Source: Siphonodentalium dalli
Lineage: Eukaryota; Mollusca; Scaphopoda; Gadilida; Siphonodentaliidae
Length of the DNA: 64,000 bases
NCBI GenBank assembly: GCA_032622095.1
Contig: CP136063.1
Span: 184,553,956 to 184,617,955 of the forward strand
Direction of reading: 5' to 3'
Both the position numbers and the translations under genes were made by a program. Positions 49,066 through 60,873 of the stretch are shown one piece after another. The notes beneath the pieces are model-generated. The model was not told the DNA's origin and did not search any database. It was given only the letters and a program-made list of their open reading frames with translations. Position 1 is the first letter of the stretch, and each line of letters begins with the position of its first letter.

Positions 49066-49800
49066 TGTCGCCGATTTCTACTAAATGTATATAATATAAT
49101 CATCTCCATGATATGTGGAGTCTAAGTTTAAAGATGTCAAAAGTAGGCCCGTTCGAGTCAGAGTTGGGGAGGGGAGAGGCACCAGCATTGATAAAACTAC
49201 GTTTAGCGCAGATTTCCACCAAATTGATACATAGTCTTCTCCATAATACGATGAATCTAATCGTGTGGATTAAAGACGCCAAATTAGTGCCGCTTGGTCA
49301 GAGATGGGGGAGGAGAGCACTACATTTGATATGAATCTGATTATTTGATGAGTCGCCGATATCCACCAAACGTATATACAGACACAGTATTATTCCTGGT
49401 ATGAGGAGTCCAATTGCGTGGTTGAAAGATGTCAAATGCGGCGGTGGTCGAGTCATGCATTGATGTGTGGGGGGGGCAAAATTGATAGTAAAAAAATATA
49501 TTTTAGCGTCGATTTCCACCAACTGATACATATTCTTCGCCATGACACGCGGAATCTAATCGTGTGGTTTAAATACATTGGTTCCATTCCAATTTTGAGC
49601 CAGGCACGAGGAGGGGAGGGGCACTGACATTGATAATAATGTTTCAGTCGCCGATTTCCACCAAAGTTTTATATATGTAGTCATCTCCATGATTCGAGGA
49701 ATCTAATGATGTGGTTTAAAGAAACCAAAGTGGCGCTATTCGAGTCAGTGATGGGGAGGGAGGGGGCAAAAGTGCATGAACAAATTGTGTCACCAACATT
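49066..49800. repeat. Tandem array, ~145-bp unit, about five copies
   Basis: Units begin GTCGCCGATTTCCACCAAA at about 49068, 49212, 49350, 49507 and 49648. They share CATCTCCATGAT, GGAATCTAATCGTGTGG and GGGGAGG blocks. Divergence between units is substantial, so the array is old. Confidence 0.85.
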
Positions 49801-51060
49801 GATAAAATAAAATTATAATAGAACATTTAACCATATAGAATGTTTTGTTACGTTTTAAAGGCAAACTGTGTGTCAATTTATGGAATCAGCACAACTTTAT
49901 CAGTGAGTACCCAGGCATTGTCCCATCTGGAAAATTATGACAATCATCTACTATTGCCGATAATTCCAACCACGACGATTGTAGAATTTAAAAAAAAAAT
50001 ACGTCTGAAGTCCGCTGTGCACATGCAGTTTGTAAATAAATTCTTCTTTATACTCGAGGGACGAATTAATCGCGATAAACAACTGGCTATCATTCTGACA
50101 AGGTGAGCCAATGCTTATAATCCATGTATGTGAATGACGTTTTGTGATACGCATATGGGTATAACATGTTATATACATAACACTTCGAGCATGAATATTC
50201 TCTATCCCCACCAATTGTCCAAAGTGGAGGTTTCTATACATCACTTTATAACCTGGGCAACGCCGGGTCACCATGCTAGTATTATATTATATATTCTAAT
50301 ATCTTACCAACGGATTAATGCAGAATATTCTAAACATTATATAGTCCATACGTTCACATATGTGGCTTCCAACTCGTTGCCCACGTGGCCATCAGTGCTC
50401 ATAGAATATCCTTAAGCTTCCAACGGGATATGCACAGGTAGTGAATTATACCTCATGCGCATTAACTGTTCTCCCCGAAAAGTGCTGACCGCGGTTATAT
50501 CTTAACAAACAAAAACGATGAATGTTCACAGATGTAGTCACTATAATAGTTTGTCGAGATAGATGCTGTTGTTATTTGGCCTCGTTGGTACGTATAATTG
50601 GTAACGCATAACTACGTATCAAAATTAAGCACGACATGGGGTGCATTTCTTAAATATGAGTCCACTAGACTAAATTACTACCACACAAGTTACAGGTATA
50701 CTAATACTAATCCAAATGTAAGCAAATGTGACATGTTTTTTTTCTTCGTGAATGCATCCACGGCTTTCCACGTGAGTCACCAAAGATTATTACTTTGGGT
50801 GATGAAGCCGATCCAACATCTTTTACTAACAGGGGTGTGTTATATCGTCCGTACACCTTATTGCAAGCCTAATTATAATAGCACTTTGGAAGTCTTCGCT
50901 CTAGCATAGACGCGTAACAGCCAGAGAACGTGATGGTATTTAGCGTACCTATTTGAACTGTTATCTAGAAATAGACCGTCGTCAACATATTTGAGGATTA
51001 GTAGGACATTTAGCAAAACGCTAAGCAGGCTCAGACACTATTTGTCACAGTGGTGATGTT
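49801..51060. other. No gene; repeat terminus at 50225-50285
   Basis: On the minus strand 50245-50280 reads CTAGCATGGTGACCCGGCGT then TGCCCAGG, a hairpin-bearing terminus similar to the start of the 51269-55109 repeats. Otherwise unremarkable. Confidence 0.5.
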
Positions 51061-51188
51061 TTAACCCTTTCATGACGGGAGCTGCGCTTGTGCAGCATTA
51101 AAGACCATGTGTCAAGCCATTATCGTATATATAAGAGCATGCATTGGCTTACAAGTGCAAGGTAAATATTGTTATGTGAATGTATTAT

Positions 51189-51190
<2 letters not shown>
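51061..51190. mobile_element. Left part of a TTAACCCTTTCATG double-palindrome MITE
   Basis: It matches the inverse of 22500-22631 and the segment 57926-57990, then stops inside its second palindrome at CTTATATAT, where the AT tract and repeat array begin. The missing half resumes at 55161. Confidence 0.75.
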
Positions 51191-51264
<74 letters not shown>

Positions 51265-51268
51265 TATA
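51191..51268. repeat. (TA)n microsatellite
   Basis: Almost pure TA dinucleotides with one CA interruption near the end. Confidence 0.97.
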
Positions 51269-51855
51269 CTAGAAGGTGACCCGACTTCGTCCGGGCTTTG
51301 ACCTTGAATTGTCTATTTTGAAGGCCAAGGTCAAGTGGGGTAACGATTTGACCCGTCCAAAACATTTCCCGAACAAAAGTACTCGACAAAAGTACCCGTC
51401 GAAATCCATCCGGTTTTACCCGATTTGACCTTGAATTGATCATTGTGAAGGTCAAGGTCAGGTCGGGGTCACGATTTGACCCATCCAAAACACCCAGTGG
51501 ACAAAAGTAACCATATGTATAAAATTTCGTCGAAATACCATAAAAATTGGCGATTTGACCTTGAATTGACCCGATTTCAAGGTCAAGGTCACGTCGCACG
51601 GGCAAATGAATATGCTTATGAGACTTCCCATACGAAAGTACCCCCACATACCAAGTTTCATCGAAATCCCGTGATATTCGGGCGTTTGACCTTGAAATTA
51701 CCCGATTTCAAACTCAAGGTCACGTCGCACGGACAAATTAATATACCTATGCCACCCCCACATACCAAGTTTCATCGAAATCGGGTGGGACGTTTTCGAG
51801 TTCATCGCGAACACACAGACACACAGACACACAGATCTTCCAAAATATATATATA
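51269..51855. repeat. CTAG-repeat type C1, copy 1
   Basis: Starts CTAGAAGGTGACCCGACTTC; four ~130-bp sub-repeats follow, each with TTTGACCTTGAA and a downstream AAGGTCAAGGTCA. It ends in ACACAGACACACAG and CTTCCAAAATATATATATA. A near-copy is 54486-55109. Confidence 0.85.
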
Positions 51856-52643
51856 CTAGAAGGTGACCCGACTTCGTCCGGGCTTTGACCTTGAATTGAC
51901 CATTTTGAAGGTCAATGTCAGGTGGGGTCAAACACCAACACCCCAAAAATGGTGGAAATCGGCCCAGCGGATACCGGGAAATCGGCCCAGCGGATACCGA
52001 GATACCCTATGCATCAAATTTCGTCCGTAAAAATCCGCCAGTTTAACCCGATTTGATTTCCACTCAAGTATATAAACGCGTCTCATATACACACGCTCAT
52101 TAATTATCAAGTTTCAACGTAAAGATACATTACCATCGGTGCCCGAGATATCGCCAATACGTCTGAAACAGTCAAATGCATCGGCCGGTTAAGCGTTAAC
52201 GTGATCTAACGTTATGACCTCTAACGACGTCATAGAAGTTACGCATTGTTTTTATCCTGATGGAAGATAGTACCAATTATTCTTGATAATTGAGGCAGAT
52301 AACTAAAACGGATACATACGCATTATATATCGTTGGAAAGAGGAAACACGAAAGATTCTCACAGTGTCATTATTATGACTGGCATTTTATTATTCGCGCT
52401 GTTTCGAATCGATTTGTAAGCACCGAACTCAAATGAAAGTCCCGTAACACAGCGTAAAAACAGATTTGACCTCGGCACGTGAAAAGTTGACCTCGGATCT
52501 GAAAATTAATATGCCTATGCCACTTCCCGACCGATAGTACCCTCACATACGAAGTTTCTTCGAAATCGGTTAGGCCGTTTTCGAGTCCATCGCGATCACA
52601 CACACACACAGACACACACAGATCTTCCAAAATATATAATAGA
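51856..52643. repeat. CTAG-repeat type C2, unit 1
   Basis: Begins like C1, then diverges into a distinct ~600-bp interior with a duplicated AATCGGCCCAGCGGATACCG and a GTTTCGAATCGATTTGTAAG stretch. It ends with the same ACACAGACACAC and CTTCCAAAATATATAATAG. Near-identical to the next unit. Confidence 0.88.
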
Positions 52644-53403
52644 CTAGAAGGTGACCCGACTTCGTCCGGGCTTTGACCTTGAATTGACCATTTTGAAGGT
52701 CAAGGTCAGGCGGGGTCAAACACCAACACCCCAAAAATGGTGGAAATCGGCCCAGCGGATACCGTGAAATCGGCCCAGCGGATACCGAGATACCCTATAT
52801 GCATCAAATTTCGTCCGTAAAAATCCGCCAGTTTAACCCGATTTGATTTCCACTCAAGTATATAAACGCGCCTCATATACAGATAAATTACCATCGGTGC
52901 CCGAGATATCGCCAAGACGTCTGAAACAGTCAAATGCATCGGCCGGTTAAGCGTTAACGTGATCTAACGTTGTGACCTCTAACGACGTCATAGAAATTAC
53001 GCATTGTTTTTATCCTGATGGAAGATAGTACCACTTCTTCTTGATAATTGAGGCAGATAACTAAAACGGATACACACGCATTATATATCGTTGAAAAGAG
53101 GAAACACGAAAGATTCTCACAGTGTCATTATTATGACTGGCATTTTATTATTCGCGCTGTTTCGAATCGATTTGTAAGCACCGAACTCAAATCAAAGTCC
53201 CGTAACACAGCGTAAAAACAGATTTGACCTCGGCACGTGAAAAGTTGACCTCGGATCTGAAAATTAATAGGCCTATGCCACCCCCCGGCCGAAAATACCC
53301 CCACATACCAAGTTTCATCGAAATCGGGTCGGCCGTTTTCGAGTTCATCGCGATCACACAGACACACACACACACACACAGATCTTCCAAAATATATAAT
53401 AGA
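52644..53403. repeat. CTAG-repeat type C2, unit 2
   Basis: Tandem partner of 51856-52643, slightly shorter because of a deletion near 52880. High similarity implies recent tandem duplication. Confidence 0.88.
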
Positions 53404-53784
53404 CTAGCCGATGAGCCCGACGTTGTCCGGGCTATTCAAAAACCAAATTTCCAAGTCGATAGCTCCACCCGTTTCCAATATCTGGTCTGCGCATGCGCGA
53501 AGCTGGCGTCGCACGGGCTCGGCGACCAGATAAAATTCGTATCCGGGGCAAGATACATTCACATAGCAAATTTCAAGTCGATAGCTCCACCCGTTTCCGA
53601 GATCTCGTCTGCGCATGCGCGAAGCGGGCGCCGCACGGGCTCGCCAATACGACAACGTCCACCGCCTGGTCAAACTACACACACGTACCAAGTTTCGTCC
53701 CGATCGGTCGAGAATCGTAGATTTGTATAAATGACAGACAAACGTACAGACAAACAAACAGAGGTCTTCAAAATATATATGAGA
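53404..53784. repeat. CTAG-repeat type C3, unit 1
   Basis: Starts CTAGCCGATGAGCCCGACGT and holds two ~120-bp sub-repeats, each with TCTGCGCATGCGCGAAG and CAAGTCGATAGCTCCACCCG. It ends in GACAGACAAAC and CTTCAAAATATATATGAGA. Confidence 0.85.
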
Positions 53785-54485
53785 CTAGCCGATGAGCCCG
53801 ACGTTGTCCGGGCTATTCAAAAACCAATTTTCAAGTCGATAGCTCTACCCAGCCCGACGTTGTCCGGGCTATTCAAAAACCAAATTTCAAGTCGATAGCT
53901 GTACCCGTTTCCTAGATCTGGTCTGCGCATGCGCGAAGCTGGCGTCGCACGGGCTCGGCGACCCGATAAAATTCGTATCCGGGGCAAGATACATTCACAT
54001 ACCAAATTTCAAGTCGATAGCTCCACCCGTTTCCGAGATCTCGTCTGCGCATGCGCGAAGCTGGCGTCGCACGGGCTCGGCGACCCGATAAAATCGTATC
54101 CGGGGCAAGATACATTCACATACCAAATTTCAAGTCGATAGCTCAACCCGTTTCCGAGATGTCGTCTGCGCATGCGCGAAGCTGGCGTCGCACGGGCTCG
54201 TCGACCCGATAAAATTCGTATCAGGGGCAAGATACATTCACATACCAAATTTCAAGTCGATAGCTCCACCTTTTTCCGAGATCTCGTCTGCGCATGCGCG
54301 AAGCGGGCGCCGCACGGGCTCGCCAATACGACAACGTCCACCGCCTGGTCAAACTACACACACGTACCAAGTTTCGTCCCGATCGGTCGAGAATCGTAGA
54401 TTTGTATAAATGACAGACAAACATACAGACAGACCGACAAACAAACAGAGGTCTTCAAAATATATATGAGATATATATATATATA
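53785..54485. repeat. CTAG-repeat type C3, unit 2 (expanded)
   Basis: Same architecture as 53404-53784 but with four ~120-bp sub-repeats and a small duplication of the start near 53850. It ends in an AT run. Confidence 0.85.
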
Positions 54486-55107
54486 CTAGAAGGTGACCCG
54501 ACTTCGTCCGGGCTTTGACCTTGAATTGTCCATTTTGAAGGTCAAGGTCAAGTGCGGTCACGATTTGACCAGTCCAAAAACACTGCCCGGACAAAAGTAC
54601 CCGACAAACGTGCCCGTCGAAATCCATCCGGTTTTACCCGATTTGACCTTGATTGATCATTTTGAAGGTCAAGGTCTGGTCGGGGTCACGATTGGACCCG
54701 TCCAAAACAATCAGTGGACAAAACTAACCCCACGTATCAAATTTCGTCGAAATCCCATCAAAATTGGCAATTTGACCTTGAAGTTACCCGATTTCAAGGT
54801 CAAGGTCACGTCGCACGGACAAATGAATATGCTTATGAGACTCGCCATAAGAAAGTAACCCCACATACCAAGTTTCATCGAAATCCCGTGATATTCGGGC
54901 GTTTGACCTTGAAATGACCCGATTTGAAGGTCAAGGTGACGTCGCACGGACAAATTAATATGCCTATGTTCGTCCCCGGTCGAAAATACCCCCACATACC
55001 AAGTTTCATCGAAATCGGTAGGGACGTTTTCGAGTTCACCGCGAACACACACACAGACACACAGACACACAGACACACAGACAGACAGATCTTCCAAAAT
55101 ATATAAT

Positions 55108-55109
<2 letters not shown>
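54486..55109. repeat. CTAG-repeat type C1, copy 2
   Basis: Close copy of 51269-51855, so the C2 and C3 units are bracketed by C1 units. Confidence 0.85.

Positions 55110-55161
<52 letters not shown>
55110..55161. repeat. (TA)n microsatellite
   Basis: Pure TA repeat closing the array. Confidence 0.97.
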
Positions 55162-55164
<3 letters not shown>

Positions 55165-55189
55165 AGTCTCCCATAGGGAGCCTCGTATA
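55160..55189. mobile_element. Right half of the interrupted palindrome
   Basis: TATGCGAGTCTCCCATAGGG and AGCCTCGTATATAC continue the palindrome that breaks off at 51190. Confidence 0.75.
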
Positions 55190-55275
55190 TACAAGACAGT
55201 CAATGACTGTAGGGTCGCTCACCAGACTGTAAAGACGGAGAAGACTGGGACTCTGAAGACTACAATAGTCAGTAC
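55190..55275. repeat. ACAAGACAGTC dispersed repeat, copy 3
   Basis: Best-preserved copy: GTCGCTCACCAGACTGTAAA, GACGGAGAAGACTGGGACTC and TGAAGACTACAATAGTCAG. Confidence 0.85.
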
Positions 55276-55469
55276 GTTGTTATAACAAAATTAGTCTTTC
55301 AAAATTAAATTTAAAATTAAAAAAATAGTTTTATTTAAAAAAAATTGTTTTTATCAATAAGTAAAACCTAAGTTTTTTTTAACCTCTGACATTGAAAATT
55401 ATCTATTTTTTGTTGTTAAATGAAGCAAGGAGTTAAATCTAAAAAATTAAATCTAAATTGTTTTATTTT

Positions 55470-55815
55470 TTTTTAAAGATATTGACCCTGGCTCCACCCA
55501 TGTTTGCCCAGTGATCCCATGTTAACAGATCTGAACCCCAGAAAACCAAGGACCCTCCATGCCAAATATAAGCTTAATGGTTCTTGACAAGAAGTTGTTT
55601 TAAGACTTAATCTGGAGGAAAAGAGTTATGGCCCTGGCTTTGCAACTATTTGACTTGGTGACCTCATTTTAGTCATCTAGGCAATATCCACACCAAATAT
55701 GAACCCATTCAGTCTTATGGGTCTGGAGAAGAAGATGTTTAAACAATTTTTGATGGAAGGACCGATGATGGCCGATGGGCTCCATAGGAGATTATGCCTC
55801 AGGTGAGCTTAAAAC
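55470..55815. repeat. GGACGGAC dispersed repeat, family A
   Basis: The family phrases are present; the GGAC run has shrunk, but the CCTCAGGTGAGCTTAAAA end is kept (55797-55814). Confidence 0.8.
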
Positions 55816-56690
55816 TATCATCACGGGAACCGATATATTAGTACCAAACTTGAACTCACCAACTCAAATAGTTTGTCCTATGGAGGGGGTTAAAGTTTTT
55901 GGAGTGAGTGGCTAATTCTTAAACTTATAAAGTTGTCTCTATTAGAAACAGTCTCAATCAACAAATGGTGGTCACACAAACTACCAGTCTTATTAAAACC
56001 AGACCTAATTTTCATTACTTTCAAATTAGTTGAGAGTTGACTTTAAGGAAACCTTGGTCTAGTTATTAACTAGACTGACAAACTACAGAACCATTCATAG
56101 GGTAGTAATTAATTCACTGAAAGGAAGTGTTAAAACTGTATAAACAACATATTTTCACTGACCCACCACTTAGTAGAGACCAAATGCTCCTGGGAATAAA
56201 TTTGACATTCAATTTCAAAACTAATTACCAAAACAAAACACTGGCTGGAGAGAGCTGTGTGTGCTTGACCAGATTGTTGATACACCTGTCAGATTTGACA
56301 TGTGGATAATTATCAACAGAGCAGACTGGTATTTTCACTGTAAGAGATCATATCCTAGCATATACACAGGGTGTAATGCATTGTGACTGTGAAAGATATT
56401 TAAAACATGTGTTTGATAACAGGGATGCTGGAAGCACCAATGACCTGTTAGATGGTGGTTTATTTTTTATTGCAATAAGGCATCAGACTGCTGTCAAATT
56501 TTGCCAAGAATATTTCTATCTGAAGAATATGGATGAGGGTGAGAGGGTTTTTTAATATTTGTGTCTTTAATAATTAACTTTAAAAACAAAAATATTATTG
56601 AAATAAATAAATAAAAAATTCAATTTAAATTTTTTTTTTAATTGATCTGATTGATCAAGGAGTTCAATAAAAAAAAAATGTAAATGTTAT
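55816..56690. other. No gene recognised
   Basis: AT-rich spacer with A/T homopolymers near 56590-56685. Confidence 0.4.
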
Positions 56691-57322
56691 GAGTTATGTC
56701 CCTGGCTCCACCCACATTTGACCCAGTGACCTCATTTGAACAAATCTGAACCCATTCGACCCGATGGTACAAGAGAAGAAATCGTTTTAAGAAATACTAT
56801 GGAGGGAAAGAGTTATGGCCCTGTCTTCGCAACTATTTGACCCAGTGACCCCATTTCAACAAATCTGAATCTAAGTCATGTAGGGACCCTCTATACCAAA
56901 TCTAAGCTAAATAGGCCTAATGGTTTTTTCGAAGAAAGTTTTTTTTTTTATGTCCCTGGCTCCGCCCCTATTTAACCCAGTGACCCCATTTGAACAAATC
57001 TGAATGTCAGTCATGTAGGGACCCTCTATACCTAATCTAAGCTAAATAGGCCCAATGGTTTTGGAGAAGAAAGTATTTTAAGAATTACCATGGAGGGAAA
57101 GAGTTATGGCCCTGGTTTCGCAACTATCTGACTTGGAGACCTCATTTTAACAAATCTGATTAACAGTTACCTAGGGAACATCCACAAACAATATGAACCC
57201 ATTCGGTCCAATGGAACTTTAGAAGAAGATGTTCAAAGAATTGTTGATGGACGGACGGACGGATGGACGGACGAGTAGTGATGACTATAGCTCCACTGGA
57301 GACTTCGTCTCAGGTGAGCTAA
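56691..57322. repeat. GGACGGAC dispersed repeat, family A
   Basis: Four sub-repeats with GACCCAGTGACC and AACAAATCTGAA, then (GGAC)n at 57250-57273 and ACTTCGTCTCAGGTGAGC. Adjacent to another copy. Confidence 0.85.
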
Positions 57323-57354
57323 AAATCAAAGGTCAAAATGCAAAAATGTTATTT

Positions 57355-57927
57355 TTTTTTAGAGTTATGTCCCTGGCTCTGCCCCTATTTGACCCAGTGA
57401 CCCCATTTGAACAAATCTGAACCCCAGTCACCCAAGGTCTCTATGTACCAAATATAAGCCAAATCAGCCAAATATTTTTTTAGAAGAAGTCATTGTAATA
57501 ATTACTATGAGTTATGGCCCTGGTTTCTCAACTAATTGACCGGGTGACCTCATTTGAACAAATCTGAACACCAGTCACCCAAGGACCCTCCATACCAAAT
57601 ATTAGCTAAATCGGCCCAACGGTTCTGAACAAGAAGTCGTTGTAAGAATTACTATGGAGGAATAGAGTTATGGCCCTGGCTTCACAACTATTTGACCCAG
57701 TGACCTCATTTGAACAAATCTGAATGAGAGTCACCTAGGGAACATCCACACCAAATATGAACCAATTCGGTCTTCCGGTTTCAGAGGAGAAGATGTTCAA
57801 AGAATTGTTGACGGACGGACGGATGGACGGACGGATGGACGGACGGATGGACGGACGGATGGACGGACGACGGACGAGGAGTGATGACTATAGCTCCACC
57901 GGAGACTTCGTCTCAGGTGAGCTAATA
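57355..57927. repeat. GGACGGAC dispersed repeat, family A
   Basis: The most intact copy: three sub-repeats, (GGACGGAT)n at 57812-57880, ACTATAGCTCCACCGGAG and CAGGTGAGCTAA at 57913-57924. Confidence 0.88.
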
Positions 57928-58060
57928 AGAGACTGCACTGGCTTACAAGGCCAATGTAAATATTGTTAGGCCAATGCATCATCTTATATATGCGAGGCTC
58001 CCTGTGTGAGACTCGCATCATATATATATATAAGAGAATGCTTTAGCACAGGGTTTTCGC
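57928..58060. mobile_element. Palindromic MITE fragment
   Basis: Contains GGCCAATGCATCATCTTATA, TGCGAGGCTCCCTGTGTGAG and the inverted partner. It is the uninterrupted version of the site split at 51190/55161. Confidence 0.8.
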
Positions 58061-58930
58061 AAAATTTCAGGAATCACCAGTTACGGAAGGGGTAAAATGA
58101 CTGCTAAGACAACCTTCTAATCGTGTTGTTCCTACTTCACCCCGGACAGGCTCAAGCCAGACATACCAGGATATAAGTTTGCACAACTCATCGCATTGCG
58201 TATATTATTCGTATATATGTTGCAAACGAACAAAAAGCCAAACTTGGCTTCATGTCTCCCGAACGCCCATTTTAGAGAGATGGCAATGATACATGAATGG
58301 ACTCCATTTGCAATAGCAAATATAAATTCGAAAATTGCTACTAAAGTTTCAATGCATTATAAATGATATCAAATATTTAACTTGATTTTTCTCTAAATGT
58401 TTATTGTCGATACATGTACATTTGAGAACTGGTGGTGCATGTCACACCTTGTCGCCAAGTTCCCAAACGCCCATAATGGTGATCGTCATCGTCTTCGTTG
58501 CTTTTATAACGCATTTTGTTTGTACAGCGTGAGAACTCCATGCAAAATCTGTCAAAGGTCGTTACTCCGGTATAAATATAAATGAATGCATGGTCGAAAC
58601 CCGTATATGCTATATGTGTGCGTGGACATCATCCCACGAAACTGGGCTATCACCATACCCAGTGACAGGCGGGTTTGTTTCCCAATATGGGTGGATTTGT
58701 GGTCCGCGCAAAAGGAAGGTAAAAAATATTTCGTGTATCTGGACAAGTTATTAAATTCTTAGAGACTTAAACATTTTGCGGCAGAATCAATTGCTGAAAA
58801 TGGTATCCACTCGGAATACGGTCGGGTTGTGTAGACATACACCCCGAGTCATACTGACATACTGAGTCTATCGTAGTCTCGCCGTAATTTCTCAGACGAA
58901 TGCATTCTTCACCAAAAATATGGCCCCAGA
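58061..58930. other. No gene recognised
   Basis: Short frames on both strands only; nothing recognisable. Confidence 0.4.
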
Positions 58931-58934
58931 AATC

Positions 58935-59800
58935 AGCATTTTCATATAAACAAAGATAACTATAGAACAAAAAACCAAAACAAACTTTTAAATGTGCCGT
59001 TAAATGTCCTCATAGTGGTGAACATCCATACAAAATTTCATTGAGTTCCGAGCATTACTGTTCAAGTTATTAGCTGAACAGACATCGGATGGACCAAACA
59101 ACCAACATTTCCAGATAAACAAAGATGAATAACTCTAGAATGGAAAAGCGGAACAGAACAATGGAACCCCCTATTGAATGTCCTCATAGCAGTGAATATC
59201 CATACCAAATTCCATTGAGATCCCAGCACAATTGTTGAAGTTAGAACATGAACAGACACCAGATGGACTAAAAAGCCAACATTTCCAGATAAACAAAGAT
59301 GAATAACTCTAGAAAGGAAGAGCGGTGCAAAACAATAGAACCCCCTATTGAATATCCTCATAGTAGTGAATATCCATACCAAATTCCATTGAGATCCCAG
59401 CACAATTGTTGAAGTTACAACATGAACAGACACCAGACAGACCAAAAAGCCAACATTTCCAGATGAGCAAAAATGTATAACTCTAGAATGGAATATCCAA
59501 ACAAAACGCTGGAACCCCCTTTTTGATGTCCTCATAGCAGTGAACATCCATACCAAATTCCATTGAGATCCCAGCACAATTGTTGAAATTACAACACGAA
59601 CAGACACCAGACAGACCAAAAAGCCAACATTTCCAGATAAACAAAGATGAATAACTCTAGAATGGAAAATCAAAACAAACGATGGAACCCTCTATTTAAT
59701 GTCCTCATAGTAGTGAACATCCATACCTAATTTCATTGAGATCCGAGCACTACTGTTCAAGTTATGACATGAACAGACATCGGACGGACGTACGGACGCA
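58935..59800. repeat. Tandem array, ~179-bp unit, about five copies, ending in GGACGGAC
   Basis: Units share CCAACATTTCCAGATAAACA, ATAACTCTAGAATGGAA, CCTCATAGCAGTGAAC and TCCATTGAGATCCCAGCAC. The last runs into ACGGACGGACGGACAGACG (59790-59810). A 203-codon open frame on the minus strand crosses the array and merely repeats the unit. Confidence 0.88.
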
Positions 59801-60873
59801 CGGACGGACGGACAGACGTGCTGGCCAAAGTATACTTGTGGGGTGACTGCACATACCCATGAATACTTGTGGGGTGCGATCTTTTGTTTGAGTAAATTGT
59901 GGGGTGCAACCCACAACTGACGATTTTTTAAAGAGCGTATTTTTAAAGACGTATCATAGGACGTATCTTGCAAGAAGCTACTATAAAATAATGAGTTCTG
60001 ATCGGCGCTACTTACGGGGAATTCCGCGGATTTTGAAAATAGAAAGTCTGCGACAGGTAATCAGACCCTCTATTTATGTCGGTATGTATAGTTAGCTGAG
60101 ACTGGAATATATACGGTATGTCTGTCAACATACATTATACTGATTATATCAACGACGGTTGTTTTAGATTTTGCATGGGGTTAACTGTCTATCGATTTGG
60201 GCATTTACTCGAAGCTCATCCTGCGTCTTCTGTAGACACTCGCGAAATTTGGCAATATCCATACGAATTGCTCCAATGGGAAAATCGATAAACAACTACG
60301 AGAAAATTGTTACAGCGCTCAATCCTGTTACTTCGCTGCACCGCGTGAACAATCTTTAATATAATATGCTTCAGTTAGAGACATAAAAATTATCTTCCGC
60401 CACACTTTGCTAATAAAGCTACTAGTAAACACGCAACTTGCGGACATACTCAGAATAGTTTATAATCCGTCCATTACTTATGGAACTGGACGATGCCACA
60501 TGCATAGTGAATTACAAAATAAACAACAGCTACGTGTAAATAAATATTATATACTTAGTTGCCCAAACAAATATGGTGAATATGGATTTGAAGTAGACTT
60601 AATAGATCGTACAGGTATATAACAGCCAAATGGTTTCGTATCGATGGTTTTGTCGGATGAGTGAGTGAGTGAGTGAGTTGTGGGTGTACATCATGTATAT
60701 ATATGTACATATAAGTTCTCAAACTGATGCAGTATTTATGATTTCTTTGGCAAATTTAGCCAAATGCACTAGTTCAGTCTTGTTCGTAGTGTTCATTAGT
60801 GCTGTTAATTTCGTGTGGCTTGGAAACATTTGGTAGTAGTTTTTTATATGAGTCACTTAAGTGTTGTATTCTT
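59801..60873. other. No gene; (GAGT)n at 60658-60678
   Basis: Three short plus-strand frames (59904-60622) are unrecognised. A duplicated ATACTTGTGGGGTG lies at 59833 and 59864. Confidence 0.45.

Noticed and set aside
53404-53440. CCGATGAG plus a CCCG/CGGG stem resembling a hammerhead ribozyme core
   Set aside because: The conserved GAAA after stem II is absent and position 4 of the core is wrong; sibling repeats read GGTGACCC instead.
59062-59673. 203-residue minus-strand open frame with internal repeats
   Set aside because: It is the translation of the ~179-bp tandem array and has no independent coding evidence.
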